Part shown: piece by piece, positions 18,372-26,063 of the stretch | Position numbering within the stretch: the first letter of the stretch is position 1 | How the letters are laid out: the number at the start of each line of letters is the position of its first letter | Assembly (NCBI RefSeq): GCF_025263265.1 | Contig: NZ_CP079869.1 | Span: 4,464,001-4,528,000 of the forward strand | Reading direction: 5' to 3' | Origin: Mycobacterium sp. SMC-4 | GTDB taxonomy: Bacteria > Actinomycetota > Actinomycetes > Mycobacteriales > Mycobacteriaceae | Length of the DNA: 64,000 nt | Translations under genes and position numbers: made by a program | The notes under the pieces: generated by a model | Seen by the model: only the letters and a program-made list of their open reading frames with translations | What the model was told of the DNA's origin: nothing | Databases searched by the model: none

Positions 18372-19304
18372 GTGCGGGCACTGGTCATCGGCGAAGCGCT
18401 CATCGACATCGTCGAGCGCAGCGAACAGCCCACGCGCGAGCACGTCGGTGGCAGTCCGCTCAATGTGGCCGTCGGTTTGGCCCGGCTCGGCCGCGATGTC
18501 GACTTCCTGACCCACATCGGCGCCGACGAACGCGGTCGGCGAATCACCGAGTATGTCGAATCCTCGGGAGCCCAACTGGTTTCGGGAAGCGTTACGGCCC
18601 CCCGGACCGCCACGGCACGTGCAGTGCTGGATGCCGCCGGTTCGGCCACCTACACCTTCGACATCGAGTGGCAATTGAGCGGCATTCCCGAGGTCGCGCC
18701 GCCACTGGTGGTGCACACCGGCTCGATCGCCGCGGTCCTCGAACCGGGATGCCTGGCCGCCAAGGCGCTGGTCGACACCTACCGCGTCTCGGCCACCGTC
18801 ACGTTCGACCCGAACATCCGCGCCGCTCTGATCACCGATGCCGACGCGGCTCGGTCCCGGATCGACCGGCTGCTGGAGCAGGCTGACGTCATCAAAGTCA
18901 GCAGTGAAGACCTGCACTGGTTGAGTCCGACGCGCACGCCCGAACAGGTGGGGCAGACCTGGCTGGCACTGGGCGCCTCGATCGTCGTGGTCACGTTCGG
19001 TGCGCACGGTTCGGTAGCGATGTGTGCCGGCGGGTCGGTCCGGGTACCTGCCGGAAATGTCGACGTCGTGGACACCGTGGGCGCCGGTGATGCCTTCATG
19101 ACCGGGCTGATCGACGCGTTGTGGTCGATGGATCTGCTCGGCGCCGCCCGACGCCCGCAGCTCGCCGCGATCGGGACCGACGCGCTGACCACCGCGGTGC
19201 GCAGCGCGACGGTGGCGTCCGCGCTGACGGTGCAGCATCCCGGCGCCGATCTGCCCGACCGTGTCAGCCTGGATGCGGCCATCGGATCGGACATACTGGG
19301 CTGA
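18372..19304 (+). CDS. PfkB-family carbohydrate kinase
   Basis: A 310-residue ribokinase-fold sugar kinase. It starts at GTG with RALVIGEALIDIVE, then GGSPLNVAVGLARLGRDVDFL and the C-terminal signature DTVGAGDAFMTGLI with the catalytic Asp. It resembles fructokinases. It ends one base into the ku start (TGATG), so it is the first gene of a two-gene operon with ku, divergent from ligD. Placement of a sugar kinase between ligD and ku is unexplained. Confidence 0.9.
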   Translation: MRALVIGEALIDIVERSEQPTREHVGGSPLNVAVGLARLGRDVDFLTHIGADERGRRITEYVESSGAQLVSGSVTAPRTATARAVLDAAGSATYTFDIEWQLSGIPEVAPPLVVHTGSIAAVLEPGCLAAKALVDTYRVSATVTFDPNIRAALITDADAARSRIDRLLEQADVIKVSSEDLHWLSPTRTPEQVGQTWLALGASIVVVTFGAHGSVAMCAGGSVRVPAGNVDVVDTVGAGDAFMTGLIDALWSMDLLGAARRPQLAAIGTDALTTAVRSATVASALTVQHPGADLPDRVSLDAAIGSDILG

Positions 19305-20245
19305 TGCGGTCCATCTGGAAGGGCTCCATCGCTTTCGGGCTGGTCAACGTACCGGTCAAGGTCTACAGCGCCACCGAGGACCACGACATCAAGTTCCACC
19401 AGGTCCACGAGAAGGACAACGGCCGAATCCGTTACAAGCGGGTCTGCGAGGTGTGCGGCGAAGTCGTCGAGTACCGCGACATCGCCAAGGCCTACGAGTC
19501 CGACGACGGGCAAACGGTGATCATCACTGACGACGACATCTCCACGTTGCCCGAGGAACGCAGCCGCGAGATCGAGGTGTTGGAGTTCGTGCCTGCCGCC
19601 GACCTCGACCCGATGATGTACGACCGGTCCTATTTCCTTGAGCCCGAGGGTAAGTCGTCGAAGTCCTATGTTCTGCTCGCCAAGACCCTGATGGAGACCG
19701 ACCGGGTTGCGATCGTCAACTTCGCGCTGCGCAACAAGACCCGGTTGGCAGCGCTGCGGGTCAAGGACTTCAGCAAGAGAGACGTGATGGTGATCCACAC
19801 GCTGCTGTGGCCCGACGAGATCCGCGACCCCGATTTCCCGGTGCTCGACAAGGAAGTCGATATCAAACCCGCCGAGTTGAAGATGGCCAGCCAAGTGGTC
19901 GATTCGATGACCGACGACTTCAACCCGGACCGGTACCACGACGACTACCAGGAACACCTGCGCGAACTCATCACGGCCAAACTCGAGGGCGGCGAGGCGT
20001 TCACGAGCGAAGAGCAACCGCAGGAACTCGACGAGACCGAGGACGTCTCCGATCTGCTGGCCAAGCTGGAGGCCAGCGTGAAGGCTCGCAAAGCGCAGAG
20101 CTCGTCGGACAAGTCCGGCGAGTCGGACTCCGATTCCAAGCCCGCCAAGAAGACCCCGGCAAAGAAATCGGCGGCCAAGAAGGCGCCCGCGAAGAAGGCG
20201 GCGAAGAAAGCGCCTGCGAAGAAGGCCGCCGCCAAGAAGAGTTGA
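19304..20245 (+). CDS. ku: non-homologous end-joining protein Ku
   Basis: A 313-residue bacterial Ku that binds DNA ends as a dimer and recruits LigD. The core (1-255) starts MRSIWKGSIAFGLVNVPVKVYSA and includes CEVCGEVVEYRDI, KSYVLLAKTLMETDRVAIV and VMVIHTLLWPDEI. After residue about 260 comes an acidic Ser/Asp patch and then a tail of about 35 residues of repeated PAKK/AAKK units. Mycobacterial Ku of the M. smegmatis type carries such a lysine tail for extra DNA binding; the M. tuberculosis form lacks it. ATG 19304 overlaps the kinase stop. Confidence 0.97.
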   Translation: MRSIWKGSIAFGLVNVPVKVYSATEDHDIKFHQVHEKDNGRIRYKRVCEVCGEVVEYRDIAKAYESDDGQTVIITDDDISTLPEERSREIEVLEFVPAADLDPMMYDRSYFLEPEGKSSKSYVLLAKTLMETDRVAIVNFALRNKTRLAALRVKDFSKRDVMVIHTLLWPDEIRDPDFPVLDKEVDIKPAELKMASQVVDSMTDDFNPDRYHDDYQEHLRELITAKLEGGEAFTSEEQPQELDETEDVSDLLAKLEASVKARKAQSSSDKSGESDSDSKPAKKTPAKKSAAKKAPAKKAAKKAPAKKAAAKKS

Positions 20246-20268
20246 ACCGGCGGCCCCGCCACCCCGAT

Positions 20269-20282
20269 TAGAACGTGTTCCA
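20269..20282. promoter_or_regulatory. KstR operator
   Basis: TAGAACGTGTTCCA matches TnnAACnnGTTnnA fully and shares the AGAACGTGTTC core with the perfect site at 3908-3923. It lies 66 bases upstream of the SDR start at 20348, a normal operator position. Confidence 0.75.
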
Positions 20283-20347
20283 GAAAGTGGCCACATCGGG
20301 CTGACTCCCTTGCTAGCGTGGCGCGCTGTGAGCATAGGGAGGCAGAC

Positions 20348-21139
20348 GTGATCCTGGACCGGTTCCGACTCGACGATCAGGTGGCGGTGGTGACCGGCGC
20401 AGGCCGCGGCCTCGGTGCCGCGATGGCTGTCGCGTTTGCCGAAGCGGGTGCTGACGTGCTGATATCGGCCCGCACGCAGTCTCAGCTCGACGATGTCGCC
20501 GAGCAGATCCGCGCGGCCGGGCGGCGCGCGCACGTGGTCGCCGCCGATCTGGCCCACGCCGAGGACACCGCCGCGTTGGCCGCGGCGGCGGTCGAGGCGT
20601 TCGGCAGACTAGACATCGTCGTCAACAACGTCGGCGGCACCATGCCCAATGCTCTGCTGAACACCTCGGTCAAGGACCTGCGCGACGCGTTCGCCTTCAA
20701 CGTGGCGACCGCGCACGCTCTGACAGTCGCCGCGGTACCGCTGATGCTCGAGCACGCCGGTGGCGGCAGCATCATCAACGTCACCTCGACGATGGGACGC
20801 CTGGCCGGCCGCGGGTTCGCCGCCTACGGGACCGCCAAGGCCGCACTGGCTCACTACACACGGTTGTCGGCGCTCGACCTGGCGCCTCGCATCCGGGTCA
20901 ACGCCATCGCCCCCGGCTCGATCCTCACCTCGGCGTTGGACATCGTGGCCAGCAACGACGATCTGCGCACGCCGATGGAGCAGGCCACGCCGTTGCGCCG
21001 ACTCGGCGATCCGGCCGACATCGCCGCCGCAGCGGTGTACCTGGCCTCACCTGCGGGCGGTTACCTCACCGGCAAGACCCTCGAGGTCGACGGTGGCCTG
21101 ACATTCCCCAACCTCGATCTGCCCATCCCCGACCTGTAA
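20348..21139 (+). CDS. SDR oxidoreductase (KstR-box operon)
   Basis: A 263-residue classical SDR with [22 protein letters not shown] in place of the usual [29 protein letters not shown] with Ser, Tyr and Lys, and VNAIAPGSI. The GTG at 20348 follows AGGGAGG at good spacing; the longer ORF from 20318 is rejected. Size and neighbour match Rv0927c. It is followed after 12 bases by the Rv0926c-like gene. The KstR box upstream suggests a function in sterol or propionate-linked catabolism. Confidence 0.9.
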   Translation: MILDRFRLDDQVAVVTGAGRGLGAAMAVAFAEAGADVLISARTQSQLDDVAEQIRAAGRRAHVVAADLAHAEDTAALAAAAVEAFGRLDIVVNNVGGTMPNALLNTSVKDLRDAFAFNVATAHALTVAAVPLMLEHAGGGSIINVTSTMGRLAGRGFAAYGTAKAALAHYTRLSALDLAPRIRVNAIAPGSILTSALDIVASNDDLRTPMEQATPLRRLGDPADIAAAAVYLASPAGGYLTGKTLEVDGGLTFPNLDLPIPDL

Positions 21140-21151
21140 GGACACCCACGC

Positions 21152-22228
21152 ATGGCAATCAAAGTCGCCGCCGTCGGCACCGGAAACGTCGGCCGGCATG
21201 CGCTCAGGCAGCTGATCAACGACCCCCGCTTCGAACTGACCGCGGTGTGGGTGTCCTCGCAGGCCAAAGTCGGCAAGGACGCCGGAGAGCTTGCCGGGCT
21301 CGACGTTTCGACTGGTGTCGCAGCGACATCCGACCTCGACGAGGTGCTGGCCAGCGGCCCGGACTGCGTCGTGTACACGGCCATGGCCGACAACCGCCTG
21401 CCCGAGGCGCTGGAGGACTACCGGCGGATTCTGGCCGCCGGCGTCAACGTCGTCGGTAGCAGCGCGGTCTTCCTGCAGCATCCGTGGAAGGTGCTGCCCG
21501 AGGAGATGGTGAGCCCGATCGAGCAGGCCGCCGACGCGGGATCGTCGACCATTTTCGTCAACGGCATCGATCCTGGATTCGCCAACGATCTGCTACCGAT
21601 GGCGCTGGCCGGTACCTGTCAGAGCATCCAGCAGATCCGGTGCATGGAGATCATCAACTACGACACCTACGACAGCGCTACGGTGATGTTCGACGTGATG
21701 GGCTTCGGGGGCAGCCTCGACGACACCCCGATGTTGCTGCAGCCCGGCGTGCTCAGCTTGGCCTGGGGCTCGGTGGTCCGCCAGCTTGCCGCCGGGCTGG
21801 ATATCGAACTCGACGAGGTCACCGAGGTCCACGAGCGGGTGCCGGCCCCTGAGGACTTCGACATCGCCTCCGGGCACATCGCCGAAGGCACCACCGCGGC
21901 AATGCGATTCGAGGTGCGTGGCATCAAGGACGGTCAGGTGGCCGTGGTCCTGGAACACGTCACCCGGCTGCGCGACGACCTGTGCCCGGACTGGCCGCAA
22001 CCTGCCCAGCACGGCGGCTCGTATCGCATCGAGATCACCGGCGAACCGTCCTATGCGCTGGACCTTTGCCTGAGTAGCCCCAACGGCGACCACAACCATG
22101 CGGGTCTGGTCGCGACCGCGGCGCGGGTGGTCAACGCCATACCCGCGGTGGTCGAAGCGGCACCGGGAATCATCACTGCGCGGAAGTTGCCTGCCATAAC
22201 CGGCAAAGGCTTGTACGCTGACGCGTGA
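21152..22228 (+). CDS. NAD(P)-binding DapB-like dehydrogenase (Rv0926c type)
   Basis: A 358-residue protein, the same length as Rv0926c. The N-terminal Rossmann motif VAAVGTGNVGRHALRQLI (residues 4-21) is of the DapB/2,4-diaminopentanoate dehydrogenase type. NGIDPGFANDLLPMAL and SVVRQLAAGLDIELDEV are characteristic of this mycobacterial family. It follows the SDR with a 12-base gap and shares its KstR-box promoter. It probably acts on the product or substrate of the SDR; the compound is unknown. Confidence 0.87.
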   Translation: MAIKVAAVGTGNVGRHALRQLINDPRFELTAVWVSSQAKVGKDAGELAGLDVSTGVAATSDLDEVLASGPDCVVYTAMADNRLPEALEDYRRILAAGVNVVGSSAVFLQHPWKVLPEEMVSPIEQAADAGSSTIFVNGIDPGFANDLLPMALAGTCQSIQQIRCMEIINYDTYDSATVMFDVMGFGGSLDDTPMLLQPGVLSLAWGSVVRQLAAGLDIELDEVTEVHERVPAPEDFDIASGHIAEGTTAAMRFEVRGIKDGQVAVVLEHVTRLRDDLCPDWPQPAQHGGSYRIEITGEPSYALDLCLSSPNGDHNHAGLVATAARVVNAIPAVVEAAPGIITARKLPAITGKGLYADA

Positions 22229-22251
22229 AACTCCCTGGAAGGAATCCTTTG

Positions 22252-22503
22252 ATGAAGGCTCGCCTGAGTTCAGTTGCCGCTCTCCTCGTCGCCGGCGGCG
22301 CATCCCTGGCCATCGCCGCGGCACCCGCTGCGCTCGCCCAACCCAACTGCGTCGAGACCGAGCAGGGCGGCGGATACGCCGGTGGCGCGACCACAGTCTG
22401 TGAGTCGCCCGGCAACGTCCAGATCGATTCGCGTCCGGGCGTGTATGCCCCCGGACCCATGGGTGGAATGTTCCCGTGGGACTACGGCATGTTCATCCTC
22501 TGA
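22252..22503 (+). CDS. small secreted protein A
   Basis: An 83-residue exported peptide. ATG 22252 follows GGAAGGAATCC. Residues 1-30 are a signal peptide (MKARLSSVAALLVAGG, cleavage probably after ALAQ or AAAP). The mature part has two Cys (PNCVETEQGGG and TTVCESPGNVQI), able to form one disulphide, and a Pro/Gly-rich end. It is a sister of the next gene. No known domain. Confidence 0.78.
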   Translation: MKARLSSVAALLVAGGASLAIAAAPAALAQPNCVETEQGGGYAGGATTVCESPGNVQIDSRPGVYAPGPMGGMFPWDYGMFIL

Positions 22504-22507
22504 CGTC

Positions 22508-22738
22508 ATGCGTACCCTGGTGGGTCTCGCGCTGGCCGGTGGCGCAGCCGTCGCACTCGCGACGGCTCCCACCTCGGCGGCTGCTCCCGACTGCACCGAT
22601 GTCGGGCCCTCGATCACGTTCTGCCAGACCAACGGCAGCACCCAGCTGTCGTCCAAACCCCCACCGATGAGCTACAACGGGTGGAGTGGCGTCGGAGTGT
22701 GGCCGCTGGTCGGTCCCTTCGGCATCGGTTCCTGGTGA
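22508..22738 (+). CDS. small secreted protein B
   Basis: A 76-residue exported peptide whose ATG lies 5 bases after the previous stop. Signal peptide MRTLVGLALAGGAAVALA, cleavage near TSAAA. The mature part repeats the pattern of protein A: PDC...ITFCQTNGSTQLSSKP, and ends with a GVWPLVGPFGIGSW tail. Two Cys are conserved. The pair looks like a tandem duplication of a mycobacterial secreted peptide family. It is too short for most gene finders. Confidence 0.75.
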   Translation: MRTLVGLALAGGAAVALATAPTSAAAPDCTDVGPSITFCQTNGSTQLSSKPPPMSYNGWSGVGVWPLVGPFGIGSW

Positions 22739-22792
22739 CGTCTTTCCGGCTGACGTTGAACTGACACCCGAGCCGCACCGTCGTCAGGCTGA

Positions 22793-23863
22793 ATGACCGT
22801 CCGTCACAAGTATTTCGCGTACGGGTCGAACCTGTGCGTGCAGCAGATGGCGCAGCGCTGCCCGGACGCCACCGATCCAGTACCCGCGACGTTGCGCGAC
22901 CACGACTGGTTGATCAATGAGCGCGGTGTGGCCACGGTGGAGCCATTCGCCGGCAGCGTGGTCCACGGTGTCGTGTGGCAGGTCTCCGAGCGCGATCTGG
23001 CCACCCTCGACAGTGCCGAGGGTGTCCCGGTGCGTTACCGACGCGACCGGATGACGGTCCGCACCGCTGCCGGTACGGCCGCGGCGTGGGTCTACATCGA
23101 CCACCGGGTCGAACCCGGTCCGCCTCGGCCCGGCTATCTGGACCGGATTCTGGACGGGGCGCGCCACCATCGGCTGCCCGGCGGCTGGATCGAGTTCCTC
23201 CAGCGGTGGGATCCCCGGCACTGGCCTCAGCGTCCCGAGCACGTCGACACGGTGGCCCCGCAGACACTCCGCGAGCTCCTCGCCGATCCCACTGTGTCCG
23301 AGGAGTCGGCGCTGCGGTCCCGGTTCGGGTTTCTGGCCATCCATGGCGGCGGCCTCGAGCAGATGACCGACGTCATCGCCGAACGGGCCGCAGACGCGGC
23401 GAACGCTTCGCTCTACGTGGTGCGTCATCCCGACCACTACCCGCACCACCTGCCGTCGGCGCGCTACGACCCTGGCCATTCGGCCCAGCTCGCCGAGTTC
23501 CTCGATCACGTCGACGTGGTGGTCTCGCTGCACGGATACGGCCGGCTGGGGCGCAGTACCCAGATCCTGGCGGGCGGACGTCGTCGCGATCTGGCAGACC
23601 ACGTCGCCGAGCACGTGGCGATCCCGGGCTACCGCGTCGTCACCGACTTGGCCGCGATTCCCCGCGAACTGCGCGGCCTGCACCCGGACAACCCCGTCAA
23701 TCGGGTCCGGGGCGGAGGCACCCAGCTCGAACTGTCCGCCCGGGTACGCGGAACCAGTCCGAGAAGCGGACTGCCCGGTGACGACGGCCTCGCGCCGGCC
23801 ACCTCGGCGCTGGTGCAGGGTCTGGTGCGCGCCGCACGCTCGTGGGAACTGCCGCCGAGTTAG
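22793..23863 (+). CDS. gamma-glutamylcyclotransferase / poly-gamma-glutamate hydrolase fusion
   Basis: A 356-residue two-domain protein. Residues 1-130 match the GGCT-like fold: YFAYGSNLCVQQM with the substrate loop, GVVWQVSERDLATLDSAEG with the catalytic Glu, and RRDRMTV. Residues 165-350 match the poly-gamma-glutamate hydrolase family (phage PghP type): FGFLAIHGGGLEQMTDVIAE with metal-binding His and Glu, and VVVSLHGYGRLGRS with a second His. Both domains act on gamma-glutamyl bonds, so a joint pathway for gamma-glutamyl compounds is likely. No signal peptide is seen, so it acts in the cytosol. Confidence 0.8.
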   Translation: MTVRHKYFAYGSNLCVQQMAQRCPDATDPVPATLRDHDWLINERGVATVEPFAGSVVHGVVWQVSERDLATLDSAEGVPVRYRRDRMTVRTAAGTAAAWVYIDHRVEPGPPRPGYLDRILDGARHHRLPGGWIEFLQRWDPRHWPQRPEHVDTVAPQTLRELLADPTVSEESALRSRFGFLAIHGGGLEQMTDVIAERAADAANASLYVVRHPDHYPHHLPSARYDPGHSAQLAEFLDHVDVVVSLHGYGRLGRSTQILAGGRRRDLADHVAEHVAIPGYRVVTDLAAIPRELRGLHPDNPVNRVRGGGTQLELSARVRGTSPRSGLPGDDGLAPATSALVQGLVRAARSWELPPS

Positions 23864-23944
23864 CGCGTCGGGCACCGGAGAAATCCGCGCCTTGGTCCGC
23901 TCCGAATAGAAGGTGTGAGACCCGACAGCCCAGGCGGGCACCGG

Positions 23945-24763
23945 ATGAGAGCGGCCCTTTACCGCACCCGCATCACTCATCTGCGGCGCGCGCCCGTCCA
24001 CCACTACTTCGAGCATCGCAGCTACAGCTGGTTCGTCGATCTCGATGCGCTGCCGCGTGTGCCCCGGTGGCTGCGCCCCTTCGCGACGTTCCGCGCCGGC
24101 GACCACCTGTGGGCGGCGCCGGATGACACCCTGCGCGGCCGGGTCGATGCCTATCTGGCCGGCCGGGGCATCGACCTGCGCGGCGGTACCGTCACCGCAC
24201 TGATGCACGCCCGGGTACTCGGTCATGTCTACAACCCACTCACGTTGTACTGGTGTCACGATGCCGCTGGAACACTGCGTTGCGTCATCGCCGAGGTCCA
24301 CAACACGAGCGGTGACCGGCACGCCTATGTGCTGCCGCCCTCCGAAGACCACGCCGTTGTGGTGGACAAGAAGTTTCGTGCCTCCCCGTTCGCCGGGGTC
24401 GACGGGCACTATCTGGTGCGGGCCCCGCAGCCCGGTGAGACGCTCGACGTGACCATTTCGCTGCACCGTGAGCATCAACCGGCCTTGGTGGCGACGATGC
24501 GCGGCTCGCGCCGTCCCGCCGGGATCCGACAGATCCTCGGGCTTCAGGTGACCGCGCCGATGGCCCCGCTGATGAACGTGCTGGGCATGCGGGTCCAAGC
24601 CGCCCTGCTGTGGTTGCGCAGGGTCCCGCTGGTGCCCGATCGAGTGCGCGACGAGCAGGTCGCGGTCGGGTCGCCGACGTCGCGGCGACGCATCGACGCG
24701 CGCCGAGAATGCCCGGTCAGCCCGATCTTGGCCAGGGAACGCCGGGAGCCAAGCTCACCATGA
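23945..24763 (+). CDS. DUF1365 protein (Rv0448c type)
   Basis: A 272-residue protein with the DUF1365 hallmarks RTRITHLRRAPVHHYFEHRSYSW, LGHVYNPLTLYWCHD and VVDKKFRASPFAGVDGHYLV. In M. tuberculosis the homologue Rv0448c lies in the sigK operon next to a flavin amine oxidase and UfaA1, linked to unusual fatty acid methylation. Here those two genes are missing and DUF1365 overlaps sigK directly (ATGA). ATG 23945 is the first Met that fits the family start. Confidence 0.87.
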   Translation: MRAALYRTRITHLRRAPVHHYFEHRSYSWFVDLDALPRVPRWLRPFATFRAGDHLWAAPDDTLRGRVDAYLAGRGIDLRGGTVTALMHARVLGHVYNPLTLYWCHDAAGTLRCVIAEVHNTSGDRHAYVLPPSEDHAVVVDKKFRASPFAGVDGHYLVRAPQPGETLDVTISLHREHQPALVATMRGSRRPAGIRQILGLQVTAPMAPLMNVLGMRVQAALLWLRRVPLVPDRVRDEQVAVGSPTSRRRIDARRECPVSPILARERREPSSP

Positions 24764-25347
24764 CCGCATCGCTCCTGGTGAAGGACGCTAGGCTACGGCT
24801 CGTGACCGCCGAACTCGACGCACTGCTGCGCCAGGTGGCCCACCGCGACGCCGAGGCTTTTGCCGCCTTCTACGACCAGACCCGGTCCCGGGTCTATGGC
24901 CTGGTCACCCGCGTGCTGCGGGACCCGGGTTACAGCGAGGAGACGACGCAGGACGTCTATCTGCAGGTGTGGCGCAACGCGGCGAACTACGACCCACAGG
25001 CCGGGTCACCGTTGGCCTGGTTGCTGACCCTGGCCCACCGTCGGGCCGTGGATCGGGTGCGCTCCGAGCAGGCCGCCACCACGCGGGAGTCACGGTACGG
25101 CGCCGCCACCGTCGATACACCCACCGACCATGTCGCCGACGAGGTGATCCTCGACGACGAGCGCCGCCGGGTGGCCGACTGTCTGGGCTCGCTGACCGAC
25201 ACCCAACGGGAATGCATCGAGCTGGCCTATTACGGCGGTCTGACGTATTCGCAGGTCTCGGAAAGACTCTCGGCCAACCTGGCTACCGTCAAGTCGCGGA
25301 TGCGTGACGCCATCCGCGGACTCCGCAGATGTTTGGGGGTGGCATGA
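24760..25347 (+). CDS. sigK: ECF sigma factor SigK
   Basis: A 195-residue ECF sigma factor. Region 2 reads DAEAFAAFYDQTRSRVYGLVTRVL and YSEETTQDVYLQVWRNAANYD; region 4 reads LTDTQRECIELAYYGGLTYSQVSERL. It aligns closely to mycobacterial SigK, including AWLLTLAHRRAVDRVR and ESRYGAA. ATG 24760 overlaps the DUF1365 stop; an internal GTG at 24802 would give a length nearer to M. tuberculosis SigK. Next to it is its anti-sigma factor. SigK directs mpt70/mpt83-type surface antigens in the tubercle complex. Confidence 0.93.
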   Translation: MTASLLVKDARLRLVTAELDALLRQVAHRDAEAFAAFYDQTRSRVYGLVTRVLRDPGYSEETTQDVYLQVWRNAANYDPQAGSPLAWLLTLAHRRAVDRVRSEQAATTRESRYGAATVDTPTDHVADEVILDDERRRVADCLGSLTDTQRECIELAYYGGLTYSQVSERLSANLATVKSRMRDAIRGLRRCLGVA

Positions 25348-26063
25348 CCAGCCCGCACAGCGAGTTCTTGTCGCTCGCCACGCCCTATGCGCTGCACGCT
25401 CTCAGCGCCGCCGAGATGGCTCGCGTCGACCGGGAATTGCGCGACGCCGACCCCGAGGTCGCCGACGCGTTCCTGACCGAGGTGCGCGCGGTGCACGAGA
25501 CGATGGCCGTGTTGGCCAGCGCCACTGCGGTCGAGCCGCCCGCGCAGCTGCGCGAAGCGGTGCTGAGTCAGATCGTCGACGACCCGGTCCGGGTGCTGCC
25601 CACCCAGCAGCGCTCGCGCCGCCGCGCCGCCGCAGTGCTGGGTGCCGCGGCCGCGGTGGTGATCGGGCTCGGCGCGCTCGGAGTCGGGTATGCCTTGCGG
25701 CCGACCGCACCGGGGCCTTCGACAGCCGAGCAGGTCTTCGCGGCGCCGGACGTGCGCACCGTGTCCGGGGAGATTCCGGGGGGCGGCACCGCCACGGTGG
25801 TGTTCTCCCGTGAACGTGACTCCGGCGTTCTCGTGATGAACAATGTGCCGCCGCCGCAACCCGGGACGGTGTACCAGATGTGGCTGGTCGATTCCGACGG
25901 TTCGCATTCGGCCGGCACCATGGACGCCGAGGCCGTCGCGCCGTCGACCACCGCGGAACTACCGGATCTCGGCGCGTCTCGCGCGCTGGCGTTCACGATC
26001 GAACCGGCCGGCGGATCCACTCAGCCGACCAGCCCGGCATTCGCCGAGTTGCCGCTCACCTGA
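25344..26063 (+). CDS. rskA: anti-sigma-K factor RskA
   Basis: A 239-residue membrane anti-sigma factor. Residues 1-90 form the cytosolic SigK-binding domain (SLATPYALHALSAAEMARVDREL). One membrane helix lies at about 97-118 (AAAVLGAAAAVVIGLGALGVG). The outer domain (120-239) has the RskA signature PPPQPGTVYQMWLVDSDG. It overlaps sigK by 4 bases. It should hold SigK at the membrane until cut by proteases. Its end overlaps the convergent ligase gene by 8 bases. Confidence 0.94.
   Translation: MTSPHSEFLSLATPYALHALSAAEMARVDRELRDADPEVADAFLTEVRAVHETMAVLASATAVEPPAQLREAVLSQIVDDPVRVLPTQQRSRRRAAAVLGAAAAVVIGLGALGVGYALRPTAPGPSTAEQVFAAPDVRTVSGEIPGGGTATVVFSRERDSGVLVMNNVPPPQPGTVYQMWLVDSDGSHSAGTMDAEAVAPSTTAELPDLGASRALAFTIEPAGGSTQPTSPAFAELPLT

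Noticed and set aside
18779-20557. 592-residue ORF antisense to pfkB and ku
   Set aside because: Low-complexity Leu/Gly/Arg translation produced by the ku lysine-repeat region and high GC; no domain, and both sense genes are certain.
22784-24598. 604-residue ORF antisense to the fusion enzyme and DUF1365
   Set aside because: His/Arg/Gly-rich composition typical of GC-rich shadow frames; the plus-strand proteins match known families over their full length.
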